Assembly (NCBI GenBank): GCA_021831565.1
Contig: JAKBMM010000029.1
Span: 1 to 37,283, forward strand
Direction: 5' to 3'
Length of the DNA stretch: 37,283 nt
From: Planctomycetota bacterium
GTDB taxonomy: Bacteria > Planctomycetota > Phycisphaerae > WQYP01
Shown: positions 7,693 through 16,202 of the stretch, piece after piece
Position numbering within the stretch: the stretch's first letter is position 1
How the letters are laid out: the number at the start of each line of letters is the position of its first letter
Position numbers and translations under genes: made by a program
The notes under the pieces: model-generated
What the model was told of the DNA's origin: nothing
Databases searched by the model: none
What the model saw: the letters and a program-made list of their open reading frames with translations, nothing else

Positions 7693-10600
7693 TCATTCTC
7701 TCTCCGGCGCCGTGGAAATCACATAATCCACAGCCTTGCGACCGCGATGTGGGGGAATCTTCCGGTAATTGCCGTACAGGCGATCAAAGCGACAGAGGCT
7801 TTTGAACTCGCAATATTGACAAGCAGTTTCGTTTCCCATTCGATACGGCGCCGGCGCTATCCGGCCATGATGGATATCTTCCGCCAGCCGCCTGATTGTG
7901 TCCGTGGCAATGGTCAATAACTTTTCAAATACGGCAGCGGGCAAACCATCGTGGCCGGTGGAGGACGGTGTTCCATCTTTTTTTATGCGGGCTCGAAACC
8001 ATGCGCTTTGTCCGCCGTTTTCCATTCCCGGCGCCAGCCGATCCAGATGCTCATTCTTAAAAAAACCATGCGGCCGGCATGTTGCGTAGAATTTATCGTC
8101 AGCGTGGGAAAAATTCGTATGGCTTTTGTTCCACCCGGGTGCAAGCGTCTGGTAGAACGCTCCGAACGGCCGCAGCGGCGTTGGAGCCGCGGGGGTCTTT
8201 TGCCGCAGCGCCAGAATGTAACTGGTCAACTGCAAGTCCAAACCCGTGCGCATTTTGACCGCGTTAAAAACCATCTCGGCCGCGAGCTTGTAATCCATCA
8301 CAATCGCCAAACCTTCCGCAGCGGCGTCGATGCGATCAATCTTGCCGCACAGTTCGGCCTCCCGACCGCCGGTGAGAGAAATCCGCAGCGCCGGCAGAGC
8401 CGGGATTCCCGCGGACCGTTCCGCCGGGCGTGCCGCTTGTTCCGCTGAGTGAAATTCTCCAAACGGAATCTCCACTCCCACCGGCCGCAGCTTATTTTCC
8501 CGGGCGCCGCGCCGCTGGGCTTCCAGCAGAAATTCCAGATTCCGCCGCAGGGACCGCAGCTTCGCCTGCGCTTCGGGCTGGGCGGCGAAAAGCTCCGTCT
8601 GCCAGACGGCGGATTCTTCACGGATGATCGCCTCGATCCTTTGCTTCAGTCGCTTTTCCTCCCAGTTCGGCCAGCGGCTGGATTCGTCAACCAGGCTCTC
8701 CGGCGCCAACTCGGCGATTACGCCGGCATAAAATCTCTCCAGCACGCGGTGATACAATTGACCCAGGTCGCGCGCCTCCAGCGCCAGTTCCGGCCGCTCC
8801 CGCAGACCTAATGTATAGGAAAAGAAATATCTCAATGGGCAGGCGGCGAATTTCGAAAGCTGGCTGACGCTCAATGATATTTTCCGATCCGCCGGTTGCC
8901 CGGCCGGGTCCGGGCGAAGCACGGGAATGGTTTGCCGCTTCATGCCGCGCCAGCCGATCTGGATCAGCCGTTTGATTTCCGGATCGCGCCGTTCCCGCAA
9001 CCACTCATACGCGAGCACCGCCAGGCGTTGATCCGGCAGGCTGTTCTGATGGCTCTGAGTATCAGCCGCGCCGGACCATGGACTTCGCTCGGACGCCTCC
9101 CGTAGAGAGTCCAACAGAGTTTCCACCACGTCCCGGGCGGCGGCGGCTTGCGGCAGGCGCAGGCGCTTTCCCGCAAGATTTTTTTCTGATACGTCCGGTA
9201 TTTGGCGCAGCCGGCGGATATAGGCCGAGGGCGTCGTTCGGCGACCCGCGCCATCCGTTTCCGGCCAACTAACCACAAGCTGCCGGCTGGCGCGGGTAAA
9301 GGCCACATAATCGAAAAACCGGCTCTCCAAGAGGCTGGCGTCGCCACCGGCGTTCACCGAGCCCGGCGCGAATCGTTCCAGCAGCCGGCGCTGCCGATCA
9401 TCCAGCATGGGGTCCTCGGGCCTGGTCTGCGGTAACCGGGTTTCAATTGCTCCCAGCACGATCACCATTTGGAGTTCCGGATGACGTGACCGCTGGGCGG
9501 AACTTATCAATACCTGATCCAGCGCCGGGGGAATCAGGCCCAGGGTGAGGGTTTGCAGGCTCATCCACAGCAATTCGCCAAAATTCGCCATATCCATAGG
9601 CTCTGCGGCCAGAATATCCCGCATGGCCGAGAGCAGTTCCCGGCATTGCTTCCAGGCTTGCTCGTGAATTTGCGCCAGTTCCGGTTTGCCGTCGGACAGG
9701 GCCGTGGCCATCCATGCTTCCAGCGATTTTTTGACGCCCAACCTGTCCAGTAAGGCGATTAATCCCGCCGCCAATTGACTTGCCGTACCAGCATGGGCGG
9801 GATTCCCCGTCAGCTCCATCCAGGCTTTAAGTCCGGAATGCAACGTTGCCCGCGCCCGGTTGGCCGCTTCGATCTGATCCGCCTGCCGGTCTTGCGCGAT
9901 CTCGGGATCGGCATCGGAATCCGCCGGCAACGCCTGCCACCGCCAGCGTTGCGATAGATCGTCACCATCGATGCCGTGCGCCAGCATGTAGTTTTCCATC
10001 GCAAAGGCGTCGGCCGGTGTGATATCCGCCAAGCCGGTTTTGACCAGCGCCAGCACCTCAGCGCGGGCATAACGGCCGGTGGCCAGCGCCATGGCGCTCC
10101 GCAAGAGTTCCACCAGCGGATGATGCGCCAGCGATTTTCGCTGATCGATGAAATGGGGAATGTTCCGGGCGGAAAATATTCGGTGAATCGGCTCTTCATA
10201 GAGGCTTAAATCAGCGACTACCAGCCCCATCCGGCGATAGCGTATCCCCCGCGCCGCACAACGCTGAATATGTCGGGCCGCCGCCAGGACTTCCTCCTGC
10301 GGATTCCCGCATGACCAGAGTGCTATCGCCGGCGCGTCGATTGGCTCCGCCTGTCCGGCGGACGGGCGGCCGGCAGGGTCAGCCGCCATGGCGGGGGCGG
10401 AAGTTTCCTGAGGAGTCGGGATTTGTGCCGGCGCGTGGTGCGCCGATGCGGTTTGATTTTCCGCCGGAACCGGCGGTGATTTATCAGCAAACAGCCTCTG
10501 TTCCACCCACACCAACCCCGGCGCCGCCAGGCGGTGCTGCCCGGTTAGCGCCACAGTCGGTTCCAGGGAAACTCCCGCTTTTTCAAAAGCCCGCAGCAAC

Positions 10601-11394
10601 CTTTGATGGAACAGTTCCGTGCGATAAAAGAATCCCATTTCGTCCGGGCCGACCAGCGGGTTGCGGATGGCGGCGGCGTGCGGATCCGCCAGCAGGGTGA
10701 TCGTCACGGTCCGCGCCTGGCGGGCGAGCTGGGCGAGCAGTTCCATCTCCAACACGTTCATGGAGCTGAATGAATCTACAAATATAGATGAATTTGTCAG
10801 GATGGCCCGAGACCGGAGTTTTTCGGCCACCAGCCCGGGCAGGGTTTCGCCATCCAGCGCCCTGGCGCGTACCACATCTTCCCAGTGTTGGAGAATCATC
10901 GCCAGATCATGCAGCTTTTGCGACAGGACCGTATCCGCCGGCGGCTCCCGGGCCGCCTGCTCCGCCAAGGCGCGCAGCGACGCCGGCGTCTGCCCGTTCT
11001 GAACCAGTTCCGCCACCATCGCCTCGAGAGGAATAAGAAATCCTGGTTGCTGCGAGACCGATCGAAAAATCGTCAGCGATTCGCGGCAGCGCCGCAACGC
11101 CTGCGCCAAAAGCAGCCGCCGCGACACCGGGGTTAACTCGCCATGTATGGGTATCCCCAAATCCGGGGCCAGCATCCGGCACAACCGCTTGCAACCGAGT
11201 ACGCGCACGCGGAACGTGCCGGCCATTCGCGGGTCCGTCATCAGCCGCCGCTCCGACAGGAACGACGCCTGCTCGGGCACGAGCCAGAAAAGGTCGGGGC
11301 CCAATGGGTTGGCCAGCGACTCGCGCACCAGAGCTTCAACGCAATAGTGCGTTTTGCCGCTGCCCGCCCGCCCGATGACGAATCGCACCGCCAT
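7693..11394 (-). CDS. addB: AddB-type subunit of the AddAB helicase-nuclease
   Basis: A 1233-residue protein of the AddB/PD-(D/E)XK nuclease family, which with AddA resects double-strand breaks for RecA-dependent repair. A Walker A motif GRAGSGKT is at residues 8-15. The C-terminal nuclease shows GKIDRID (1017-1023) and DYK (1034-1036). The four iron-sulfur cysteines are Cys852 in CPLRYFF and Cys1192, Cys1195 and Cys1201 in CQYCEFKSLC, the AddB arrangement. An Ala/Pro-rich low-complexity linker (SPPVPAENQTASAHHAPAQI region) interrupts the protein between about residues 295 and 350. The ATG at 11394 is preferred over an upstream TTG (11439) because GAGG precedes it and the Walker motif follows at the usual distance. 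No addA gene is in the window. Confidence 0.85.
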   Translation of the reverse strand: MAVRFVIGRAGSGKTHYCVEALVRESLANPLGPDLFWLVPEQASFLSERRLMTDPRMAGTFRVRVLGCKRLCRMLAPDLGIPIHGELTPVSRRLLLAQALRRCRESLTIFRSVSQQPGFLIPLEAMVAELVQNGQTPASLRALAEQAAREPPADTVLSQKLHDLAMILQHWEDVVRARALDGETLPGLVAEKLRSRAILTNSSIFVDSFSSMNVLEMELLAQLARQARTVTITLLADPHAAAIRNPLVGPDEMGFFYRTELFHQRLLRAFEKAGVSLEPTVALTGQHRLAAPGLVWVEQRLFADKSPPVPAENQTASAHHAPAQIPTPQETSAPAMAADPAGRPSAGQAEPIDAPAIALWSCGNPQEEVLAAARHIQRCAARGIRYRRMGLVVADLSLYEEPIHRIFSARNIPHFIDQRKSLAHHPLVELLRSAMALATGRYARAEVLALVKTGLADITPADAFAMENYMLAHGIDGDDLSQRWRWQALPADSDADPEIAQDRQADQIEAANRARATLHSGLKAWMELTGNPAHAGTASQLAAGLIALLDRLGVKKSLEAWMATALSDGKPELAQIHEQAWKQCRELLSAMRDILAAEPMDMANFGELLWMSLQTLTLGLIPPALDQVLISSAQRSRHPELQMVIVLGAIETRLPQTRPEDPMLDDRQRRLLERFAPGSVNAGGDASLLESRFFDYVAFTRASRQLVVSWPETDGAGRRTTPSAYIRRLRQIPDVSEKNLAGKRLRLPQAAAARDVVETLLDSLREASERSPWSGAADTQSHQNSLPDQRLAVLAYEWLRERRDPEIKRLIQIGWRGMKRQTIPVLRPDPAGQPADRKISLSVSQLSKFAACPLRYFFSYTLGLRERPELALEARDLGQLYHRVLERFYAGVIAELAPESLVDESSRWPNWEEKRLKQRIEAIIREESAVWQTELFAAQPEAQAKLRSLRRNLEFLLEAQRRGARENKLRPVGVEIPFGEFHSAEQAARPAERSAGIPALPALRISLTGGREAELCGKIDRIDAAAEGLAIVMDYKLAAEMVFNAVKMRTGLDLQLTSYILALRQKTPAAPTPLRPFGAFYQTLAPGWNKSHTNFSHADDKFYATCRPHGFFKNEHLDRLAPGMENGGQSAWFRARIKKDGTPSSTGHDGLPAAVFEKLLTIATDTIRRLAEDIHHGRIAPAPYRMGNETACQYCEFKSLCRFDRLYGNYRKIPPHRGRKAVDYVISTAPERE

Positions 11395-11490
11395 GAATGA
11401 ACCTCGGTTGAAGGTATACTGCCGGCGATTGCCGGGCAAGCCCGCCGCGGCGGCGCCGGTCAGGTGCGGGCCAAAGCCTGCGGTTAAAAC

Positions 11491-11606
11491 GGCACGCCGG
11501 TATCAATAGACGTCGGGATTCTCCGGCTGCTACGGAAAAATTGTCACCATCCCGGCGGGCGGCGCGAAAAAACTCAGGTCGCGGCGCTTCCGGCACGCCG
11601 GTATCA
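11491..11606. repeat. Pair of 15-bp direct repeats in the addB/tsaB divergent gap
   Basis: GGCACGCCGGTATCA occurs at 11491-11505 and again at 11592-11606, so the copies start 101 bases apart. Both are in the 235-base region between the divergent addB and tsaB starts. They may be binding sites for one regulator or copies of a small dispersed element. No other protein-coding signal is seen there. Confidence 0.6.
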
Positions 11607-11629
11607 TCATCCATTGCGGGAATTACAAC

Positions 11630-12448
11630 ATGATACCTTATACCGACACGTCACCCTCTCTTGCCCCGGCGCGTATCGTCGCCATTGAAACCAGCAGCCG
11701 TATCGGATCCGTGGCGGTGGCGCTGGGACCGCAACTTTTGACCCGGCGCCGGTTCAGCCATTCCCTGCGACACGCCGTGGAACTAATGCCCGCCATCCGC
11801 GATTTAACCCGGGATCAGAGCTGGAAACCGGCCGACATTGAACATGTATATGTATCCGCCGGACCGGGTTCCTTTACCGGCGTGCGCATTGCCATCACGG
11901 TGGCGCGGGCGCTCCACCAGGCCATCGGCTGCCGCCTCATCGCCGTTCCCACCGTTGATGTTCTGGCTTTGAACGCTCCTGCTCAAACGGAGAACCTCGT
12001 TGTCCTTCTGGACGCCAAGCGCGGTCAGATTTACTCCGCCCGCTACCGGCGAATTCTACCCGGTGAAGATTTTTCACCCACGGCCGCCCATCCACCCGTC
12101 CGCATCGGTGGTTGGGTGCGTACCGCCGGTCCTCTGTTGACGGATCCGGAGCAATTCATCCGCGAAACACCGCGTCCTTTGGCCATGATCGGTGAAGGGA
12201 TGGATTACCATCGCGCGGCGATTCGGAATGCCGCCGGTGATTCCACCGCGGTTGCGGAGTTGGAGCAATCGCTCTGGCCGCCGCGGGTCGAGAACGTTCA
12301 TGCCCTGGGCTGGACTTTGGCCCAGGCCGGCAAATTCATTTCCCGGGAAGATCTTTTGCCGATTTATTTGCGTAAACCCGAAGCCGAGGAAGTATGGGAG
12401 AAAAAGCGCGGCGGCGGGGGATATCCGGCGGCGACGGAAAGTTTCTAA
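11630..12448 (+). CDS. tsaB: tRNA threonylcarbamoyladenosine biosynthesis protein TsaB
   Basis: An ASKHA-fold, TsaD-like protein that forms the t6A-modifying complex with TsaD and TsaE, acting on tRNAs that read ANN codons. The 272 residues contain the family signatures IVAIETSSRIGSVAV near the start and YVSAGPGSFTGVRIA at about residues 79-93. The C-terminal third is longer and less conserved than in E. coli TsaB. The ATG at 11630 lacks a strong ribosome binding site; IVAIETSS begins only about 16 residues later, so a slightly later start is possible. tsaD and tsaE are not in the window. The xylulokinase gene follows after 80 bases on the same strand. Confidence 0.92.
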   Translation: MIPYTDTSPSLAPARIVAIETSSRIGSVAVALGPQLLTRRRFSHSLRHAVELMPAIRDLTRDQSWKPADIEHVYVSAGPGSFTGVRIAITVARALHQAIGCRLIAVPTVDVLALNAPAQTENLVVLLDAKRGQIYSARYRRILPGEDFSPTAAHPPVRIGGWVRTAGPLLTDPEQFIRETPRPLAMIGEGMDYHRAAIRNAAGDSTAVAELEQSLWPPRVENVHALGWTLAQAGKFISREDLLPIYLRKPEAEEVWEKKRGGGGYPAATESF

Positions 12449-12528
12449 AACTTATCCGCGCCGCATCTTGCGGCCCATTTGCGGGTGGATACGATTGGGA
12501 CATTGTTGGGTTGGTTAAGGAGCGGACC

Positions 12529-14061
12529 ATGATGGCTCTTCTGGGCTTGGACATTGGAACTTCCGGAACCAAGGCGCTGGTGCTTCAACCGAACGGTGCC
12601 GTGCTGGCAACCGCCGAATCACCGCACGAATTGCAAACACCCCGCCCCGGGTGGACCCAGCAAGACCCGGAAAACTGGTGGAGGGCGGCTCGGACCGCCG
12701 CGCACCAGGCGCTGCGAAAGGCCGGGATCAAAAGCGCGCAGATCACGGCTATCGGACTCTCCGGCCAGATGCACGGCAGCGTGTTTCTGGGTGAAGGTCC
12801 CAAGCCGCTGCGGCCGGCGCTGCTTTGGAACGATCAGCGTACCGCCGAGCAATGCCGGCAGATCGAACAAGCCGCCGGTGGTCGCGAACAACTCATCAAC
12901 ATGGTGAGCAATCCGGCCTTGACCGGCTTTACCGCTCCGAAAATTCTCTGGTTCAGAGAGAATGAACCAGCCAAATATGAAAAATGCCGGCATGTTCTTT
13001 TACCCAAGGATTACATCCGCTATCGCCTTACCGGTGAATATGTTTCGGAAGTATCCGACGCCTCCGGCACGCTGCTGCTGGACGTCAAATCGCGGCGGTG
13101 GCACGACGATCTTATTTCGCGGCTGGGCATCGACCGGTCCATCCTGCCGCCGGTTGTCGAATCGCAGGAGATCACCGGGCGGATTACGCCGGCCGTAGCC
13201 GCGGCGACCGGTTTGCCGGCGGGCATACCCGTGGTGGGGGGGGCGGGCGATCAGGCCGCCGGCGCCGTCGGAACGGGTGTGGTGGCCCCGGGGCTGGTAT
13301 CAGCCGCCATGGGAACCAGTGGTGTGATATTCGCCGCCGCCGCTTCTCCCCGGACCGATCCGCAAGGTCGCGTCCACACTTTATGCCACGCCATTCCCAA
13401 TACTTGGTGTGTATTCGGGTGCATGCTTAGCGCCGGCGGTTCGCTGCAATGGCTGCGCAACGCGCTTTACACCGCGGAAACGCAGCAGTTGGTCCGAAAG
13501 AAAAAAGACCCCGGCGTTCTTTATGAACGCATGATGGCCCTGGCCGAAAAGGCGCCGGCCGGTGCGGAAAATCTCTTTTTCCTGCCATATCTGACCGGCG
13601 AACGTTGCCCGCATGCCGACCCGGCCGCGCGCGGATGCTTCATTGGTTTGACGCCGCGGCACGGCCAGGCGCATCTGATCCGCGCCGTTCTGGAAGGCAT
13701 CACTTTTGGCATGCGCGAACAGGTGGCGATTCTGCGGTCCCTGGGCATTCCCATCGAACAGGTGCGCGCCAGCGGCGGGGGGGCCAGAAGCGACTTCTGG
13801 CGGCGGCTCCAGGCCGACATGTACCAGGCGCCCGTGGTGACCATTCATGTCAGCGAAGGGGCGGCGCTGGGCGCGGCGATTTTGGCGGGCGTGGGCGCGG
13901 GCCTATGGTCCAGCGTACCGGAGGCGACGGCGCAAATAATTCGGGTTCGCCGGCGTAACAATCCCCACGAGCGGCGGGCGAAATTTTACGACGCCCACTA
14001 CCGAAAGTACGCTGGTCTATATCCAGCCCTGCGGGCGAGTTTTGCCGATCTCATTACATAA
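12529..14061 (+). CDS. xylB: Xylulokinase (FGGY carbohydrate kinase)
   Basis: Phosphorylates D-xylulose to xylulose 5-phosphate, feeding the pentose phosphate pathway. The 510-residue length fits XylB. FGGY hallmarks are the ATPase phosphate loop LGLDIGTSGTKALVL (5-19), the substrate segment SGQMHG (78-83), LLWNDQRT (98-105) and the catalytic-base region GGAGDQAAGAVGTG (Asp241). The C-terminal signature ASGGGARSDFW is present. The start at 12529 is chosen over an upstream open frame because AAGGAG lies six bases before it; a second ATG follows at once. No xylA or transporter is adjacent, so substrate specificity rests on sequence resemblance only. It converges with the glycosyltransferase gene, with only two bases between the stops. 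Confidence 0.9.
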   Translation: MMALLGLDIGTSGTKALVLQPNGAVLATAESPHELQTPRPGWTQQDPENWWRAARTAAHQALRKAGIKSAQITAIGLSGQMHGSVFLGEGPKPLRPALLWNDQRTAEQCRQIEQAAGGREQLINMVSNPALTGFTAPKILWFRENEPAKYEKCRHVLLPKDYIRYRLTGEYVSEVSDASGTLLLDVKSRRWHDDLISRLGIDRSILPPVVESQEITGRITPAVAAATGLPAGIPVVGGAGDQAAGAVGTGVVAPGLVSAAMGTSGVIFAAAASPRTDPQGRVHTLCHAIPNTWCVFGCMLSAGGSLQWLRNALYTAETQQLVRKKKDPGVLYERMMALAEKAPAGAENLFFLPYLTGERCPHADPAARGCFIGLTPRHGQAHLIRAVLEGITFGMREQVAILRSLGIPIEQVRASGGGARSDFWRRLQADMYQAPVVTIHVSEGAALGAAILAGVGAGLWSSVPEATAQIIRVRRRNNPHERRAKFYDAHYRKYAGLYPALRASFADLIT

Positions 14062-14063
14062 AT

Positions 14064-14903
14064 TCATCCTTCGGGGCCGGTGCGATGCTCCGGGGCGGCC
14101 GGGTTTAAAATCTTGTCATTCCCGCGGGCGGCGCCCAGTTCCTGTTCGCCGTAAAGCACGCTGTATTTAAGCATCACGCCGATGGTGGTTTTGTAGCAGA
14201 CAACCAGGCCGAACCGTCCCTGTAAAAATCCCCCGCGCAGTAGATAATATTTCAAAAAAGTGCTCGCTGGACGCAACAGCAGATTTCCAAACGTAGCCTT
14301 CTGCCCGCGGGCCAGCATGTGCCGGGCCAGCAGCTCCGCCCGCTCGGCCATCACCGGCCCATCATTAAAATTTCCCGGATGATAAGGCGTGGTGCGGTTA
14401 TGAAGCAGAGATCCACGCAGCGTGCCGATGCGAAAGCCCGGCTTGGGCCGGCGCGTTTCCGGTATGCTCCGGGAATCCCATTCAATCCGTTCGCCGTGGA
14501 GCAGTCGCGTTTGATAATCCGGCGACCAGCAGCGCACCCATCGCCCGGCGAGAAAGTTTTTCCGCGGTATGCGGAACATGGCGTTTGCCGACAAAACGGA
14601 TTCCGGAAGGCTTTGAATTTCCCGGGCCAGTTCCGGCGAACATTCCTCGTCGGCATCCAGCGCCAGCACCCATGCGTGGCGGCATTGGCGCACGGCAAAT
14701 TCGCGCTGCCGGCAATAACCCCGCCAGTTTTGGCGGAGTACACGCGGTTGGGCCTGGTGGGCCGCGGCGCGCTTGGCGGTATCGTCCGTGGAGCCGGAAT
14801 CCACCACGACAATGTCGGAACACCAGGCCAGCGAATCGAGGCATGTTTGAATTTTGTCGGCTTCGTTCCGGCATATTACACATGCCGATATGGGGCTTGT
14901 CAT
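14064..14903 (-). CDS. Family 2 glycosyltransferase, WaaE/KdtX-like
   Basis: A GT-A fold transferase of 279 residues, probably adding a sugar to lipopolysaccharide core or another surface glycan at the inner membrane. It opens with ISACVICRNEADKI (5-18), the usual nucleotide-binding start. It has VVVDSGSTDDT (32-42) and the metal-binding DxD motif LDADEE (Asp83 and Asp85). The C-terminal part (FLKYYLLRGGFLQGRFGLVV) is basic and amphipathic, as in WaaE-like proteins that sit on the membrane. The ATG at 14903 starts right at the conserved core. The frame is open further upstream but has no better signal. The acceptor cannot be told from sequence. Confidence 0.85.
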   Translation of the reverse strand: MTSPISACVICRNEADKIQTCLDSLAWCSDIVVVDSGSTDDTAKRAAAHQAQPRVLRQNWRGYCRQREFAVRQCRHAWVLALDADEECSPELAREIQSLPESVLSANAMFRIPRKNFLAGRWVRCWSPDYQTRLLHGERIEWDSRSIPETRRPKPGFRIGTLRGSLLHNRTTPYHPGNFNDGPVMAERAELLARHMLARGQKATFGNLLLRPASTFLKYYLLRGGFLQGRFGLVVCYKTTIGVMLKYSVLYGEQELGAARGNDKILNPAAPEHRTGPEG

Positions 14904-15160
14904 GCTGCGAACTCTATCCGAAATGATCCCGGCGGAAAAGAGAAATAGATGACATCCGGTTTTCGGTCCCCCGGTGCGGTAAACCAATCGACCATGAGGC
15001 GAATTTGCCTCGGAATTAAGCGTTTGATTCCTTATGGTTAACCGTGAAGGACTCGGACATCTATATGAATATTTGATTTTTTGTTCTGACTCAGGCCCAT
15101 TGGCTTGTCCGCATTCCAGCGGCTACACTGGCTGGTGACGTAGAGTTCGGAGAAGTACGT
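14904..15160. other. Divergent intergenic region between the glycosyltransferase gene and ribH
   Basis: Contains a small inverted repeat GAGGC-gaattt-GCCTC (14996-15011) and the ribH ribosome binding site GGAGAAG. I looked for an FMN riboswitch before ribH and did not find its conserved blocks. Promoters for both genes must lie here, but none matches well enough to mark. Confidence 0.4.
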
Positions 15161-15673
15161 ATGGTCCAGGACATTCGCGGCGAACTGAAGGTGCATCCGC
15201 ACGAGCGTTTCGCTCTCGTGGTCGCTGAATTCAACGGTCTGATCACCACGCGGCTGGCGGAGGCCGCGATCGATTGCCTGCGCCGGCATGGCGCCGGCGA
15301 AGAGCGGATTCTGCGCGTTTGGACGCCCGGCAGTTTCGAACTACCGACCGTAGCCCGCCGGCTGGCCGCCGGCGGACGCTACGCCGCCATCATTTGTCTG
15401 GGCTGTGTGATTCGCGGCCAGACCAGCCATTTCGATCACGTAGCCGAGCAGGCGGCCCGCGGCATCGCCTCTGTCGGCGAGCAAATGGGCGTGCCCACGA
15501 TCTTCGGCGTTATCACGGCTGATACGGTGGAACAGGCCATGGACCGGGCGGGTCTGAAAATGGGTAACGCGGGCTGGAACGCGGCCTGCGCCGCGATGGA
15601 AATGGCCGATGTGATGCGCCAGCTTCGCCTCATCCTGGACGCCGATAAGAAGCCAACACGGGAATCAGCGTGA
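15161..15673 (+). CDS. ribH: 6,7-dimethyl-8-ribityllumazine synthase
   Basis: Catalyses the penultimate riboflavin step, condensing 5-amino-6-ribitylaminouracil with dihydroxybutanone phosphate. The protein has 170 residues, the usual size. Substrate-binding motifs are complete: AEFN (22-25), WTPGSFELP (54-62), GCVIRGQTSHFDHV (81-94) with the catalytic His93, and FGVIT (115-119). GGAGAAG precedes the ATG. It overlaps nusB by four bases (GTGA), an arrangement that suggests translational coupling. ribH-nusB pairing is common in bacteria and supports both calls. No other riboflavin gene lies in the window. Confidence 0.97.
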   Translation: MVQDIRGELKVHPHERFALVVAEFNGLITTRLAEAAIDCLRRHGAGEERILRVWTPGSFELPTVARRLAAGGRYAAIICLGCVIRGQTSHFDHVAEQAARGIASVGEQMGVPTIFGVITADTVEQAMDRAGLKMGNAGWNAACAAMEMADVMRQLRLILDADKKPTRESA

Positions 15674-16149
15674 GGAACATCCATCACCAGCGTTCACAGG
15701 CCCGCCGCATCGCGCTGCAGGCGTTATTCCAAGCGGACGTGCAGGGCGACGATTTCATGGTCGAACTTCTGCCGCGATTTATCGCCCAGGCCACGGAGGA
15801 CATCGACCTTCGCCAGACGGCTTCCCAAATCGCCGGCGGCGCCTGGGACTATCGCACGATTGCCGATCAATGGATTGTCCGTCTTGTTCCCCAATGGAAT
15901 ATCTCCCGCATTGCCGTGGTGGATCGAAGCGTGCTTCGGTTGGCGTTGTGGGAGCTGACCCGGCAGCCGGACGTGCCGCCAAAGGTCGCGCTGGATGAGG
16001 CGATCAATATCGCCAGGGAATTTTCCACGGAGGAAAGTGCCCGCTTTGTCAACGGCGTATTGGATGCGGCGTGGAAAGAGCATTTGGCCTCTACCGGCCG
16101 GCCGGACGGTCCTACCGCCGCCCCTGCCGCGGATGACCCGCCGAAGTGA
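15670..16149 (+). CDS. nusB: Transcription antitermination protein NusB
   Basis: An all-helical RNA-binding protein that with NusE (S10) binds boxA RNA and promotes antitermination on rRNA operons. The 159 residues start with RSQARRIALQALFQAD, the arginine-rich boxA-contact helix, and contain the conserved C-terminal part VALDEAINIAREFSTEESARFVNGVLD. An Ala/Pro-rich tail of about 20 residues follows. It starts with GTG at 15670, overlapping the ribH stop. The CLC gene follows after 53 bases. Confidence 0.95.
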   Translation: MRNIHHQRSQARRIALQALFQADVQGDDFMVELLPRFIAQATEDIDLRQTASQIAGGAWDYRTIADQWIVRLVPQWNISRIAVVDRSVLRLALWELTRQPDVPPKVALDEAINIAREFSTEESARFVNGVLDAAWKEHLASTGRPDGPTAAPAADDPPK

Positions 16150-16202
16150 GCCTTGCAAGCCCGCCGCCGGCGGTTCATGACGTAAGGAGTAAAACGAAGG
16201 TA

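Noticed and set aside
14988-15160. FMN riboswitch before ribH
   Set aside because: The conserved sequence blocks of the RFN element were searched for by eye and are absent.
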